Under the pieces are notes generated by a model, which did no database searches, was not told the DNA's origin, and saw only the letters and a list, made by a program, of their open reading frames with translations. Shown piece after piece: positions 24,176 to 36,337 of a DNA stretch of 64,000 bases (positions are counted from its first letter, which is position 1; every line of letters begins with the position of its first letter). The stretch is from assembly GCF_000003815.2 (NCBI RefSeq), contig NC_049979.1:31503281-31567280 (forward strand). The letters are read 5' to 3'. Origin of the DNA: Branchiostoma floridae. Lineage: Eukaryota > Chordata > Leptocardii > Amphioxiformes > Branchiostomatidae. The position numbers and the translations under genes were made by a program.

Positions 24176-26190
24176 TAAACTAAGGTATATTTTACTCCTA
24201 GCTGTTACTATAAGTACCATTCCATCCCTAGTTACTTACTTGTGCATTTAGTTTCTAACGGGGAAGGACACGCATAAGTTTGCAATCATATGTTTTGTCT
24301 CTTCTTTCATTGCGATTTTGATCTTGAATTTTAACAAATAAAAAAACCTATCTTTCCATTGTTTCATCCTAATGTATATTTAAGAGGAAATTTGGCAATT
24401 ACTCATGCTATGTGGACACTTAAAAACAGGAAGGCCTTGAAATAGCAAGAATTATACTTGAATAACCTCATACCTGTCTATACTTGTCATTTCTATATCT
24501 TCATCTGCACACAGTCATGCTGATTATTTGTAGTGTACCTGCAAAACTTAAGTATGCAGCTGATAATGTTTTAGATATTCAGATCCGTTCAAACGAAAAC
24601 TAACAATATGATTACACTTGCATTGCTACCAATAAATATTTAATGTAAGCATATTGTCTTATTTTGACTTTTTACTGGTCCTAAAGTACGAAAGAAATGG
24701 GTAATACTTTGTGCAATGTAAAACCCTATACATCAGTCAATTTTTCCAACATCATATTGTTATTATACATATACTTTTGCAAGCACAAGTATGTTTTAAA
24801 AAAGAGAAAAAGAATTACAGTGTTCAGAACACTCTCTTACACCGACTGATTAAGACTGATTTGGACTTAAACTCGAAAGGTTTTACCCTTAGCCAGATGC
24901 CGGCCAAAAAAGCCAGGGTGGGTAGGATTTTGCTAGGATAAGCTGGGTACCAGAAATTCAAAATTTTTCATAAACGCTGTGACACGTTAATATGACAGTA
25001 TCACCCGATTATGTGGCTCGGTAGTCAATGGGCTTTGCAATTTGTTGGTTTAAAATATGAGTTAAACTTTTAAAAGAAATGACACTCTATGCATGATATA
25101 TAAGCTTGTTTTTTGACGGTAAAATTGGGATTGTGTCTCGCGAGGTGGGCTGTATCTAGCGCACTACATCAGCTATACTGAATGCTTATAGTTTGATTAT
25201 TTAGCGACACGGTCCGCCAATCCGCAGTGGTTATATTTGTTTTTTTTAGAAAAACAAACAAAACATGGGATGAATATGTTACTGTATATTTCAAATGAAA
25301 AGGACGGCTCTCCGGATACCATTGGATTGTTCACCTTTCTACTCAGCTTTGCCAGTACCAAACAAAACGGCGTAATCATTCAGAGGAAGATCAGTAAAGA
25401 AATCCGGGCTATGTTATGTCTCGTGTTATGTTAAAAGCTGTGTGTCTAAAATAGAAGCACTGAGAACATGACATACTGCTGCAGCAATAATTCTCTGCCA
25501 GGCTGTTTCCCTACCAGTCTTTACTTATTTATCCTTCCGGTTTGACTTTTTTAATCATATGTACAACAAAACTGAAATCGTTCATCCATTTTTTGCATAC
25601 GAACGTGCATTGAATATGTTGATACGGTGTCTTAGCCCAGCCCAGCACCCATCGGAACGAAATGGTAATGGTAAGGGACTAAAGCCTAGACAGTTTACAC
25701 TAGCCGAATTTATCAGGTGCTGTTACGGTGTAACTTCCAGCTTTAACTCTCCATCCAAATCACATCCCTCAACAAAGCTAGGTGCTAATTTAAAACAGGG
25801 TGGCGTTAGGAAATTGGTTCAATTACAAAGTGCACAAGCTTTTTTTTTAAAATCAATTACAATATTTTATACCCAAATCATTAGCATTGTATACTCATTG
25901 AACTAACACCGGTCCTGTTCAAGTACCTGTTCAAGTGTGCGGGTTTAAAATTCCCAAGCTATAGTATAAAATATTCAGCGAAGTGCGGTTTGCGATTGTG
26001 CCATTCGCATCTTGAATGGAATGTGTTTGGAGGAAAATGATGTTCATATGTTAGAGTAGAGTTCATCATCATCATCATTCCCAAAGCAGAGTTACCATTC
26101 ATTTTTCGATAACCGAGTCCAACTATGGAGGAGGTGAACCCTTTGCTTAAAGGTATACAAATAGATGAATTATGTTGGATAAAATTACAA
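24176..26190. other. AT-rich sequence with no supported feature
   Basis: No recognisable gene, repeat family or RNA. ORFs at 25,237-25,434 and 25,559-25,906 (115 codons) have no recognisable motif and are compatible with chance. A short (atc)n run lies at 26,065-26,078. Confidence 0.5.
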
Positions 26191-26191
26191 G

Positions 26192-26560
26192 ATGAAAAAA
26201 AAAATGAGTGCTATCCATAGAAACCTGGCGACATTCTCACTCCAGTCACAATCCCTTACCCAAGCAATATCAGACGGTGTGCCATTCTACAGGCAAGATG
26301 ACAATTGTGGTTTATTTACGGGTGAAGGAATAGCAGTACTGAGGACAGAATGGTCTTCCAGCAGCCCCGACCTCAACCGGGTCAGCTTGGGAAGGTGTGC
26401 ATGTGAGGATGACCAAAAGAAACATCACTGGTCTACCTATAAGGATTCCTGGTGATTAAATGGGACGCTATTTCACACCATCACGTAACAAGATTTGTGA
26501 CAAACATTATGTTGATGTGCCGGGCTCAGGTGACAGTGTGCGGTATGTCAATCAATAGCG
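26192..26560 (+). pseudogene. Tc1-type transposase relic, C-terminal part
   Basis: One frame reads GEGIAVLRTEWSSSSPDLN (about 26,320-26,375). The WxSxSPDLN station follows the second catalytic Asp and precedes the third catalytic Glu/Asp in Tc1 transposases, where an NPxEHxW motif normally follows. Here that motif is lost to a small deletion. The downstream sequence keeps LGR..C..EDD and then, in another frame near 26,460-26,545, KWDAISHHHVTRFV...MCRAQV, like the WDxIP..H..RLV.SMPRRCxAV tail of the family. At least two frameshifts are needed to join these pieces. No inverted repeats were found around it. Confidence 0.7.
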
Positions 26561-27335
26561 TCACCTTCATCATCACTTAGGAGGTTCCTTTACACATCTT
26601 ATTTTTCTATGAATAAAGAGTAACATTTTGTGCAAAGTAAATTTGCCCATAAAGAACTTCTTGTGCCATATATCCCTTTCCTCATGATCAACACATAAAC
26701 TTTCACTCATTGTTAGGAGAAAACACTTTACAGGTCATTACGCAATGCAGCGCTCTGTTGGTGACCGATGTTATCGTGAAATGTCAATGTGCACCGAGCT
26801 GTTTGCATGGATGAATCAACACATGACCCGGTGACCCAGCCTTACATTTAGACATTTTCGCCTAAAAATGGCTGAATTAAACTTACTGCTGTTGTGTTAT
26901 TGGGAAGTTAATGTTCATAATTATTATTTGTTGAAGTGTCTAAATACGAAGAAATTTGACAGCTTAAGTCACAGAAATTAGCCATTAGATTATGATTTAA
27001 GATCAGATGACTGGGCGTGGTGTAACTTCATAATGACACCATTGTCTGCATAAGGAAGCGTCACAGAAAAGTTAAAGGCCACCAACCGTCACACAAAGTA
27101 GTTTGTCAGTACATCGCCACGTAGCACACTGCTACTCGATCCTCAGATGTTTGGAATATTTAGCTGTTTTACAAGGTGGGTTCTTGTCATTTTTCTTTAC
27201 ATCTTGATCACAGGAAAGCACAGGATCAATAATATAGCTTTTAATGTATGTTTTAAACTTAAATGCGTGCAGTGATCTCTTCACTCGATTAACAGATTTC
27301 CTGTCTTCTACATCATAAATTTACAACAGTGAACC
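26561..27335. other. No supported feature
   Basis: AT-rich, no ORF or repeat that I recognise. A more diverged relative of the following tandem repeat may begin near 27,340. Confidence 0.5.
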
Positions 27336-27339
27336 CTGA

Positions 27340-28520
27340 AGCACCGTCCTGCTTTGCACATTTACGATGCTGAACTAATTTAACGATCTATAACGGTACT
27401 GCCACACTAACTTACCATAACATACTAATTGTAAATTATATATACTGGTACAGAAAAGCTTAAGTTTAGGTTATATATTAGGTACTTTTTGAAAACGGTC
27501 TCTTTGGTAGTCGCCTCCTTTGTCGGCTTACAACAGGAAACTGACATTAAACAACGCACCTATTTAACAATTTTACGACGCTGAACAAGTTTATACAATG
27601 TGTAACTAGTCTACAATGTTCAGTCAAAATATCTGATAGCACGGTGGTGACGGGAGTGTGTGTGTTACTAGCTTAGACTTATCACTGATAGTACGGGGGT
27701 GGCGGGTGTGTGTGTGTTACTAGCCTAGCATTATCACTGATAGTACGGGGGGTGACGGGAGGGTGTGTGTTACTAGCTTATCCTTAGATACTTAAAAAAA
27801 AAAACAGTGCCCACTGCTGTCAAAAGTGGACTAAAATGAAATGTACAAGTATACAACCACGTTTATTGACAGTTAAAAATGAAATGAATGGAGGGGGTAT
27901 GTGTTACTAACCTAACCCAATCACATTACATTTAGATTCAAAGGAAACGGCGGACGTTTAAAGTTAAGCTATCATTTCTTTTCGACTCCTGCAACATTTA
28001 CTATAACTCCTCACTAGTCGATCCCTGCGGATAGTATTGCTTTGCACTTAAGGTTATCTTGGGTAGTTAAAACGGTCTAAAACAGTCCTCTCCTTTGTCA
28101 ACAGTGAACTTTACTGAATTGTACAAATATGCTACCACGTTCTATTACAATAACAAATAGCACGGTGGGAGGGTATGTGTTACTAACCTAACCCAATCAC
28201 ATTACATTTAGATTCAAAGGAAACGGCGGACGTTTAAAGTTAAGCTATCATTTCTTTTCGACTCCTGCAACATTTACTATAACTCCTCACTAGTCGATCC
28301 CTGCGGATATTATTGCTTTGTAGTTAGGTTATCTTGGGTAGTTAAAACGGTCTAAAACAGTCCTCTCCTTTGTCAACAGTGAACGTTACTGAATTGTACA
28401 AGTATACTACCACGTTCTATTACAATGACAATTTGCACGGTGGGAGGGTGTGTTTGTTACTGACCTAACCTTATCACATTACATTTAGATTTGAAGGAAA
28501 CGAAGGACCGTTAAAAGTAA
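27340..28520 (+). repeat. Tandem repeat: ~275-bp unit (about 3 copies) plus ~60-bp sub-repeats
   Basis: The mark gggt(a/g)tgtgttac recurs at 27,895, 28,171 and 28,446, giving a period of about 275 bp. Units share ttactaacctaacccaatca, aaggaaacggcggacgttta, cactagtcgatccctgcgga, ggttatcttgggtagttaaa and cagtcctctcctttgtcaac. The first two units are nearly identical and the third is diverged and incomplete. Upstream, 27,635-27,785 holds three ~57-60 bp repeats (ctgatagtacgggggtg, gtgtgtgttactagc). A still more diverged unit may lie at 27,340-27,640. Confidence 0.85.
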
Positions 28521-30263
28521 GCTATTATTTATTTGTCGTCCCAAAGCACATTGATCTTATTTTGAGAATGGGATATTTACTTCGAATCCTTACTAGTTTA
28601 TCCCGATAAATGTTGATAAGATTGGGTGATAAGATTAATTAGGTGTACAGTGTAAATAAGATGTAGATAATGACCGTTAGACCTTTTAAATCTATACCGG
28701 CTCAAAAAATACTACAGTTTTAAGGTTAAAGCAAAAAGAACAGTGTACAGACACCGTGTAAAAACCAGTTGGTGGAATGGCGCGTTGCAGTAATCACCCG
28801 GCTTATCAAATGATAAAGATGTGAACAAAGCCCACCAAATATGAAAAGCCTATAGACTGTTAGATTTAGTAGATAGTTAGATTATAAGATTAATATGGAC
28901 CGTAAGCCTGATGCAAAGTATAGATAAACAGCGCAAATTTCAATAAGAGCTAGCTAGAAAACCCTTTTTTAACTACATCATATAGACCAAACATTTTTCT
29001 AAATGTAATTTATTTTAACTCTTTTATACATTATTGTATTTACATTTTAAATGCTTTTGGCAAATACTTAAGCATTAACGCTTGAGACCTAATTTTTATA
29101 CTATTTTTTGTCCCTTTTCAACATAGTTCTGGTCAAAAACAGATAATCTGTGCCATTGTAAACAATTCAGATGGTGCATAATTAACAGAGAACCGCAGAC
29201 ATTTCGTCTCGTTGCTTGTCGTGGAAAATTTCCTTTAAAATCCTGCAACGCATTTTTAGTTCCATTGCAGTTAATTCACCTCTGTTATGCATATAATTCT
29301 GTCCATAAAATGAAATATCTCTGATTATAAATTATGCTAAAATAAAGTTTCCACTTTTTTGCTTGTCATCCCTTGTTTTTATGTAAGTACAGATAACTTC
29401 TGGTAACGTAAGGGTAATATGTTCAAATAGGTCCGATGTAACAAGGCCTATATACCTAGCGCATGTGACGTTAAAGTAATGAAATTGGCTTCCTGACGAT
29501 AAAGTTAAGGGTTTATAACATTATTGATAAACGAAAGGATGCTGTCTTGAATAACGTACCAAATCACTATAGAAGAAGGTAGAGATCAAGGCACATTGTC
29601 AGAAATGTACATAACGTCAGTAAAACAAGCTAGACCGTACATATGGCAGAATATTATATTTACTGTGTAATCTATCGTATGCAATATAGTTGCAGTAATT
29701 TGCATTTGTTAGACTAAAGGTATTTATTTAAAAACCTTCATGTTTGGCCTTGTAGTGCTACAAAGTCTTCACTATTCAGGGTTTATCTTGCGAAGCTAGA
29801 GATCTCGACGGTCTGAAGGCCCTCTAGCGGGGTTTCTTTGTAGTACAGCATAACTTCAAGGTGTAGCTTCTGGGTATACAATGGTCTTGTTTTTTGAGAG
29901 GCGAGGATTTGACGCAATGAAGAATTTTTACATTTCTTAGCCTTGGTGAATTTGTGTATTGTATGAACATAACTTTGGTGACGGCAGTTGTGTGCTGTTT
30001 TATTCTATTCCCATTGCATTGACGACTCTTAACAAGTTATAACTGTCCGATTGTGTTTATTCTCGAAGCCTTTCCAATCTCAGCAGTTTTTTTTTCCAAA
30101 GTTTAACAGTTACCATGGGTATCTTTATATTTGCATTGATTGTCACTTAAGCTTAATTTGCCATTCCGAGGTTGGAACATTTATTTCGCAAAGATATGCT
30201 GACACGATATATTTACCTTGCTCGTCATTAAAGCTTAATTTGCTCTTCTCAGACCAGAAGATC
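28521..30263. other. AT-rich sequence with no supported feature
   Basis: No recognisable gene, transposon end or RNA. The 87-codon ORF at 30,051-30,314 has no motif and runs into the adjacent MITE. Confidence 0.5.
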
Positions 30264-30265
30264 TA

Positions 30266-30748
30266 CACTGCCAAAAAAATGTTTTTTTTTTCTTATTTTG
30301 CTTTCCACCTTTGACAATTCTCATATGAAAAAAATATTTTGTAGGAATGAAACGTAGAGTAAAATTCAAGCAAAACGAGAAACTACAAAAAAATTCTAGA
30401 GATTGAAGCAAAAATCTTCTTTTTTTCTTTTAATGCAAGAAAACAATCCTAGAGATTCTTGTTTTTTTCTAACCAGATTAAACTCTTAAGAACTACAATT
30501 TTTTTTTCTTCCTGGAAATTAACTTTTCTGTGAGAAAGCAAAACAAGATAAACAAGAAAAAGCATTTTTGGAAATACAAGAAAACAAATCTCAAATCCTC
30601 TCGAAAACTTGGCAAGCAAACCTTTGTTTGCCCCACGGACAAGTACATTTTTTTAAGATTTCTAGAGGACAGAAGAATTTTCTTTCTGGAATATAAATTT
30701 TGTGAGGAAACAAAACAAGATAAACAAGAAAAAGCATTTTTGGCAGTG
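30266..30748 (+). mobile_element. TA MITE with CACTGCCAAAAATG ends, copy 1
   Basis: Begins CACTGCCAAAAAAATG after a TA (30,264-30,265) and ends catttttggcagtg (inverted). The interior is AT-rich with gaagaaaa and acaagataaacaagaaaaag motifs. The flanking attaaagcttaatttg is also repeated next to copies 2 and 3. Terminal sequence and TA flank suggest the Tc1/mariner superfamily, but there is no coding sequence. Confidence 0.7.
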
Positions 30749-30921
30749 TTTTAGACATCAGATTTCGCGAATTTAGGTCTAATTCTCTTCATACCAACTT
30801 TATTGGGTGCGAATTTTTCCCCCACATCTTATGTGCACCTTTATTTTCATTGAAGCTTAATTTACTTTATTCTCCTTAATTTCCTAATCTCTGCAAGAAT
30901 GGATTTTTTTAAAAGTTAGTA

Positions 30922-31396
30922 AACTACCAAAAAAGATTTTTGCTTGTTTTCCTTACACCATGGATAATTCTTATATGAAGAAAAATATTCTTGCAAGAAG
31001 AAAATGTAGAATAAAATTCAAGTAAAACAAGAAACTGCAAAAAAAAATCTTAATTCTCACGCGAAGAACAATTTTCTTCTTTGGTGAAGAAAATTATTTC
31101 GAAAGATTTTCACACCTAAGAATGTTCTGAAACTTTAAGCAAAATATTTCTTGTTTTTTCTTATGCTTGCTTTTTTATAACTCTTAAAAAATTCAAAAAT
31201 GTTTGCTCTTGATGTAAGAAAAGTATTCTTGGTGTAAGAATATTAATTTCATAAATTCAAGCAAACATTTGCTATCACCATGGACAAGTATGTTTTTCTA
31301 AGATTTCTTGGGGAGAGAATACTTTTGTTTCTGAAAGATAAATTTTCCGTGAGGAAGAAAAACAAGATAGACAGGAAAAAAACATTTTTGGCACTG
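30922..31396 (+). mobile_element. TA MITE with CACTGCC ends, copy 2
   Basis: Left end decayed to AACTACCAAAAAAG after TA (30,920-30,921). The right end catttttggcactg is followed by TA (31,397-31,398). The interior aligns with copies 1 and 3, for example ccatggacaa, tatgaagaaaaatattcttg and tttctaagatttcttggg. Confidence 0.65.
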
Positions 31397-31523
31397 TATA
31401 TGTGTCGCATATTCTTTGAATTGGCCTTAAGATGCGCATAATAATTTTCTGACATCATATATGCACTTTAGTTGCCAATAAAGCTTATTTTGTTCATTTA
31501 ACACAAACATAATATTTATCCTA

Positions 31524-31944
31524 CACTGCCAAAATGATTTTTGTTTGTTTTGCTTACCCCATGGACAATTTTTATGTGAAGAAAAATTCGAGCAAAACAA
31601 GAAACTCCCAAAAAAAATTTTTCTGAAAGATTTTCACACCTTAGAGTTTTCTGGAACTACTTTAAGCAAAGTTTTCTTGTTTTTTCTTATGATGCAAGAA
31701 AAAATTGATTTTTTATAACTCTTAATTAAGAAATACAGTAATTTTTGCTCTTGACGTAACAAAAGTATATTTGGTGTAAAAATATTAATCTAAAAATGTC
31801 TCAAAAAGTCAAGCAAAATTTGCATTCCCCATGGACACGTTTTTCTAAGATTTCTTGGGAACAAAACAATTTTCTTCCTAGAAGATAAATTTTCTGTGAG
31901 AAAACAAAAACAAGATGAACAAGACAAAAACATTTTTGGAAGTG
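31524..31944 (+). mobile_element. TA MITE with CACTGCC ends, copy 3
   Basis: CACTGCCAAAATG after TA (31,522-31,523), with right end catttttggaagtg followed by TA (31,945-31,946). All three copies lie in the same orientation and share flanks (taaagctta... on the left, a ...gaattc/gaattt...ccaactttattgggtgc-like block on the right), so they probably arose by tandem duplication of one MITE plus flank instead of three insertions. Confidence 0.65.
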
Positions 31945-34900
31945 TAAAAATACGACATTGTCAAAGAATTCCGATTTTTTTATTGACCAAACCTAATGGG
32001 GTGCAGAATTATTTTTTGACATTTTACATGTAGAATGCTTGTCAGTTAAAATTGATCTGGCCTTCTAAGACAAAATAACAGTCTGGCATGTGTTTGTCAC
32101 TTTATTTGTCACTGTCAGAAAATCTAATCGGACCATATTTAAAAAAATCAGATGTCATTGGTGCTCTTACTTTGTGGAAACAGCTTAAATTGTTCTTCGA
32201 GGCAAAGTTATTCCTAGTAGATACGGAAAGGGGACCTGTTAGAATACGTAAAAAACCCGCATCTTCAGCATCCGTTACCGACGGATACCGCGGTATATGT
32301 CAGGAGCTATTACCATTTTTTCCCAGAATTAGTTGGCAACTTACTTGGCAAACTCGTGAGATGACCTGTGTGTTCGTGATAGCTGTAAATGTAAGATGTA
32401 AATTTTACAGTTTGAATAATTATGCCGTTTTATTTTTGGAACCAATGTGTGAGTAATAGCCGTGTTTGTAAGATGTAAAGTGCAAGGTTTGGAGAAAATC
32501 GTCTTTTTTTCTTAAAGCAGGTTCGTTTTCAATAGCCGTGTCTGTAAAGTGTAAGGTTTGGAGAAAACCATGTTTCTTTTCTCCGAGCCTGTGTGTTTGT
32601 AATAGCCATGTCTGTAAGATGTAAAATGTTAGGTTTAGAGAAAATCCTCAGTTGTTCCCTCGGAACCTGTGTGTGAGTAGTAGCCGTGACTGTAAGATAT
32701 AAAGTATAAGGTTTAAGATTTGGAGAAAATCGTCTGCTTTTTCTTTGGATCTTGTGAGATTGTAAAAGCCGTGTCTGTAACATTCAAAGTGTACTGTTTT
32801 GATACAACCTGTCTGTAAGATTTAAAAATTGCAATGTTTGGAAAAAAAATCCTCCGTTTTTCTCGGAACCTGTGAGTTTGTAAAAGCCGTGTCTGTAGAA
32901 TGTAAATAGTAAAGTTACAAGAAATTTCGTGTCTGTAAGATATAATGTGTAAGGTTTGGAGAAAATCCTCTGTTTTTATCTCAAAACCTGTGTATTTCTA
33001 GAAGCGGTGTCTTTGAGATTAGAGTGTAAGGTTTGGATATTCTCCTCGTTTTTTTCTCTGTGTGTCTATAAAAGCAGTATCTGTAAGATGTAAAATTTTA
33101 TGTCTAGAGAATATCGTCATTTTTTTCCTCAATACCTATGTGTTTCTAACAGCCGTGACTGTAAGATTATAAGAGTAATGTTTGGAGAAAACCCTTTGTT
33201 TTTCTTTTGGAAGTCGTGTGTTTGTAAGAGCCTTGTCTGGATAGGGTTAAAAGTCATGTTTGTAAGATCAAATATTTGAGTTGAATCCTCCGTTTTTTTT
33301 TCTCAGAACCTGTGTATTTGTAAAAAGCGTGACATGTTTAATGCAAGGTATGGAGAAAATCCTTTGCTTTTTTTGTCCCAGCCTATGTGTTTGTAATAGC
33401 CAAGTCTGTAAAAATGTTAAATGTAGTGTTTGGACAATATCCGCCGTTTTTTCTTTCTTTCAAAAACTCTGTGTTTGTAATAGCTCTGTCTGTAAGATGT
33501 AAAATGAATGCTTTGGAGAAAATCCTCCGGGTCTTTTTTGGGGAACCTATGTGTAGGTAAAAGCCGTGTCTGCGAGCTGTAAAGTGCAAAGTTTGGAGAA
33601 ATTCCTTTCTTTTTCTCTGAGGCTGTGGGTTAGTAATGACCGTGTCTAAAGTGCAAATTGTAAGCTTTTGTGAATTTTTTCTACCGAGTCTGTGTGTTTG
33701 TAATAGCCATATCTGTAAAATATTAAGTGTAGTGTTTGGAGAAAATCGATTGTTTTTGTTTTTTTTCATCGGAATCTTTTTGTTTGTAACATACTTGTCT
33801 GTAAAATGGAAAATGTAAAGTTTGGAGAAAACTTACTGTTTCCCTCTTAAATCCTGTGTTTTTTTTATAGCAGTGTCTGTAAGATTAAAAGTGCAATGTT
33901 TAGAAAAAAACAGTCCGTTTTTTATCGAAAACTGTGTGGTTTAAAAACATTGTCCAAGAGATTAAAAGGCTAACGTTTAAATTCTCCGTCTTTTTCCTCG
34001 AAATCCGTGTTTTTGTGATAGCAGTGTTAGTAAGGTAATATATATAATGCAAGGTTTGGTTAAACTCGTTTGTTTTTTTAAATAACGGTATGTTTGTAAT
34101 AGATATGTCTGTAAGATGTTAGGTGCAAATTTGAAAAAAAATCCTCTGTTTTTTCTCCCAGCCTATGTGTTTGTAATAGTCGTTTCTGTAAAATGTTAAG
34201 GGTAGTGTTTGGACAAAATCCTTTGTTTTGTTTTTGTAATATACGTATGTTAGACGGAAAATGTAAAATTTAGAGAAAACCCACTGTTGTTCTCTTTGAT
34301 CCTGTGTATTTGTTATAGCCGTGTCTGTAAGATTAAAAGTGCAATGTTTAAAAAAAATTCTCTGTTTTTTCTCAGAACCTGTGTGTTTTTTAAAACCCGT
34401 GTCTTTTAGATTAAAAGTCTAACGTTTGGTTTAGATGCTACGTTTTTTCACAAACCCTGTATGTTTGTAATGGAAGTGTCAGAAAGATGTGTAGTTTAAG
34501 GTATGGAGAAAATCCTCTGTTTTGTATTCGGAACCTGTGTGTTTATGAAACCCCTGCCTGTAAGATGTAAAGTATAAGTTGTAATGAAAATTCTGTTGTT
34601 TTTTTTTTCTCAAAACATGTTTGCTTTTAAGAACCGTGTCAGAAAGACGTTAAGTGTAAGGTTTGGGAAAAATCCTCCTTCTTTTAAAATGTGTGACCGT
34701 TATATTAAAACAGTAAAGTATGAATTAAATCCTCTTTTTTTCGGGGAATTTGTGTGTTTGTAAAAGCCGTGTCTGTAAGATCTAAAAAAAATGTAAGGTT
34801 TGAGACAATAAGGTGTATGATGCAAGATTTGGAGAAAATCCTCTGGTTTTTTTTTAAGCCGGTGTGTTTGTAATAGCCGTGTCTGTAAAATGTTAAGTGT

Positions 34901-36337
34901 AGTGTTTGGACAAAATTCTCCGTTTTTTTCTCTTTAATTTCGCTGTGTCTGTAATTTGTAAATGTATGCTTTGAAAAAAATCCTCCGGGTCTTTTTCGTG
35001 ACCTATGTGTGGGTAAAAGCCGTGTCTGCTAGATGCAAAGTGCAAGGTTTGGGAAAAATTCCTCCTCTTTTTTTCTCCGAGCCTGTGGGTCTGTAATGGC
35101 CGTGTCTAAAAGTGAAAATTGTAAGCTTTGGAGAAAATCCAATGTTTTCCTCCGATATTGTGTGTTTGTAATAGCCATGTCTGTTTAATGTTAAGTATAG
35201 TGTTTGGACAAAACCCCTTTGTTTTTTTTTCGGAATCTGTTTGTTTGTAATATATGTGTCTGTAAGATGAAAAATATAAAGTTTGGAGAAACCCAGTGTT
35301 TTTCTCTTCGGTCCTGTGTGTTTGTTATAGCCGTGTCTGCAAGATTAAAATTTTAATTAAAAAAAAAATCTCCATTTTTTCTCGGAACCTGTTTGGTCTT
35401 TCAAACCCTCGTCTGTAAGATTAAAAGTCTAACGTTTGGTTTAAATCCTCCATTGTTTTTAAACCCGTGTGCTTGTAATAACCGTGTGAGAAAGATATAA
35501 AGTTTAAGGTTTTGAGAAAATCCTCTGTTTTGTTTCCGGAACATGTGTGTTTGTAAAAGCCGTGGCTCTAAGATGTAAAATGTAATGTTTGAATAAAATC
35601 CTCCGTTTTTGAGGCATCTGTGTGGTTTTTAAAACCCTCGTCTGTAAGATTTAAATTATATTTTGTAATGAAAACCCTGGTTTTTTTTTTTTCAAAACAT
35701 GTTTGCTTTTGAAAGCCTTGTCAGAAAGACGCTAAGTGTAAGGTTTTTGGAAAAATCCTCCTTTTTTAACCTAGGTGTTTCTAATAGCTGTGACCGTCAG
35801 ATTAAAACAGTAAAGTATGAATGAAATCCCCCTTTTTTCAGGGGAACTTGTGTGTTTGTAAAAGCCGTGTCTCTAAAATGTTTGTTGATTTTTTTTTTTA
35901 CCTTGGAACCTGTGACTTTGTCATAGCCGTATCTGTATGATAGAAAATGTAAGGTTTGAAGAAAATTCATTGTTTTTTATCTTTGATCCTGTTTGTTTGT
36001 GATAGCCGTGTCTGTAAGATTAAATGTGCAATCTTAAGTTAACCCTCAAACACCCGAGTGGGGTCCATTTGGACCCCGGGCGTACATTTTGAAGTGCCAT
36101 TTGAACATTTTTGATCTGAAGAAAAAATCATTCCGTGACTTTGTCAGTCAATATGTCTTATATCTTCTCTTAAGTTTTCGCAAAGATTGGTACAACAATG
36201 TGGAAATTATAAAGAACGTTTGTGTTCAGTCCCTCTGGGGTCCAAACGGACCCCAGCAAAAATGTGCAGTTCTTAAAACAAACTTTGGAGGCTAACTCCT
36301 TAACCACTTACATTATGACTACCAAAGTTTTAGACAA

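Noticed and set aside
25559-25906. 115-codon ORF as a gene
   Set aside because: No domain, no conserved copy in the window, no convincing splice or promoter context, and low-complexity stretches. Not distinguishable from chance.
32088-32456. 122-codon ORF at the left edge of the array
   Set aside because: It has no recognisable motif, and its last third is already satellite-like sequence. Best explained by chance.
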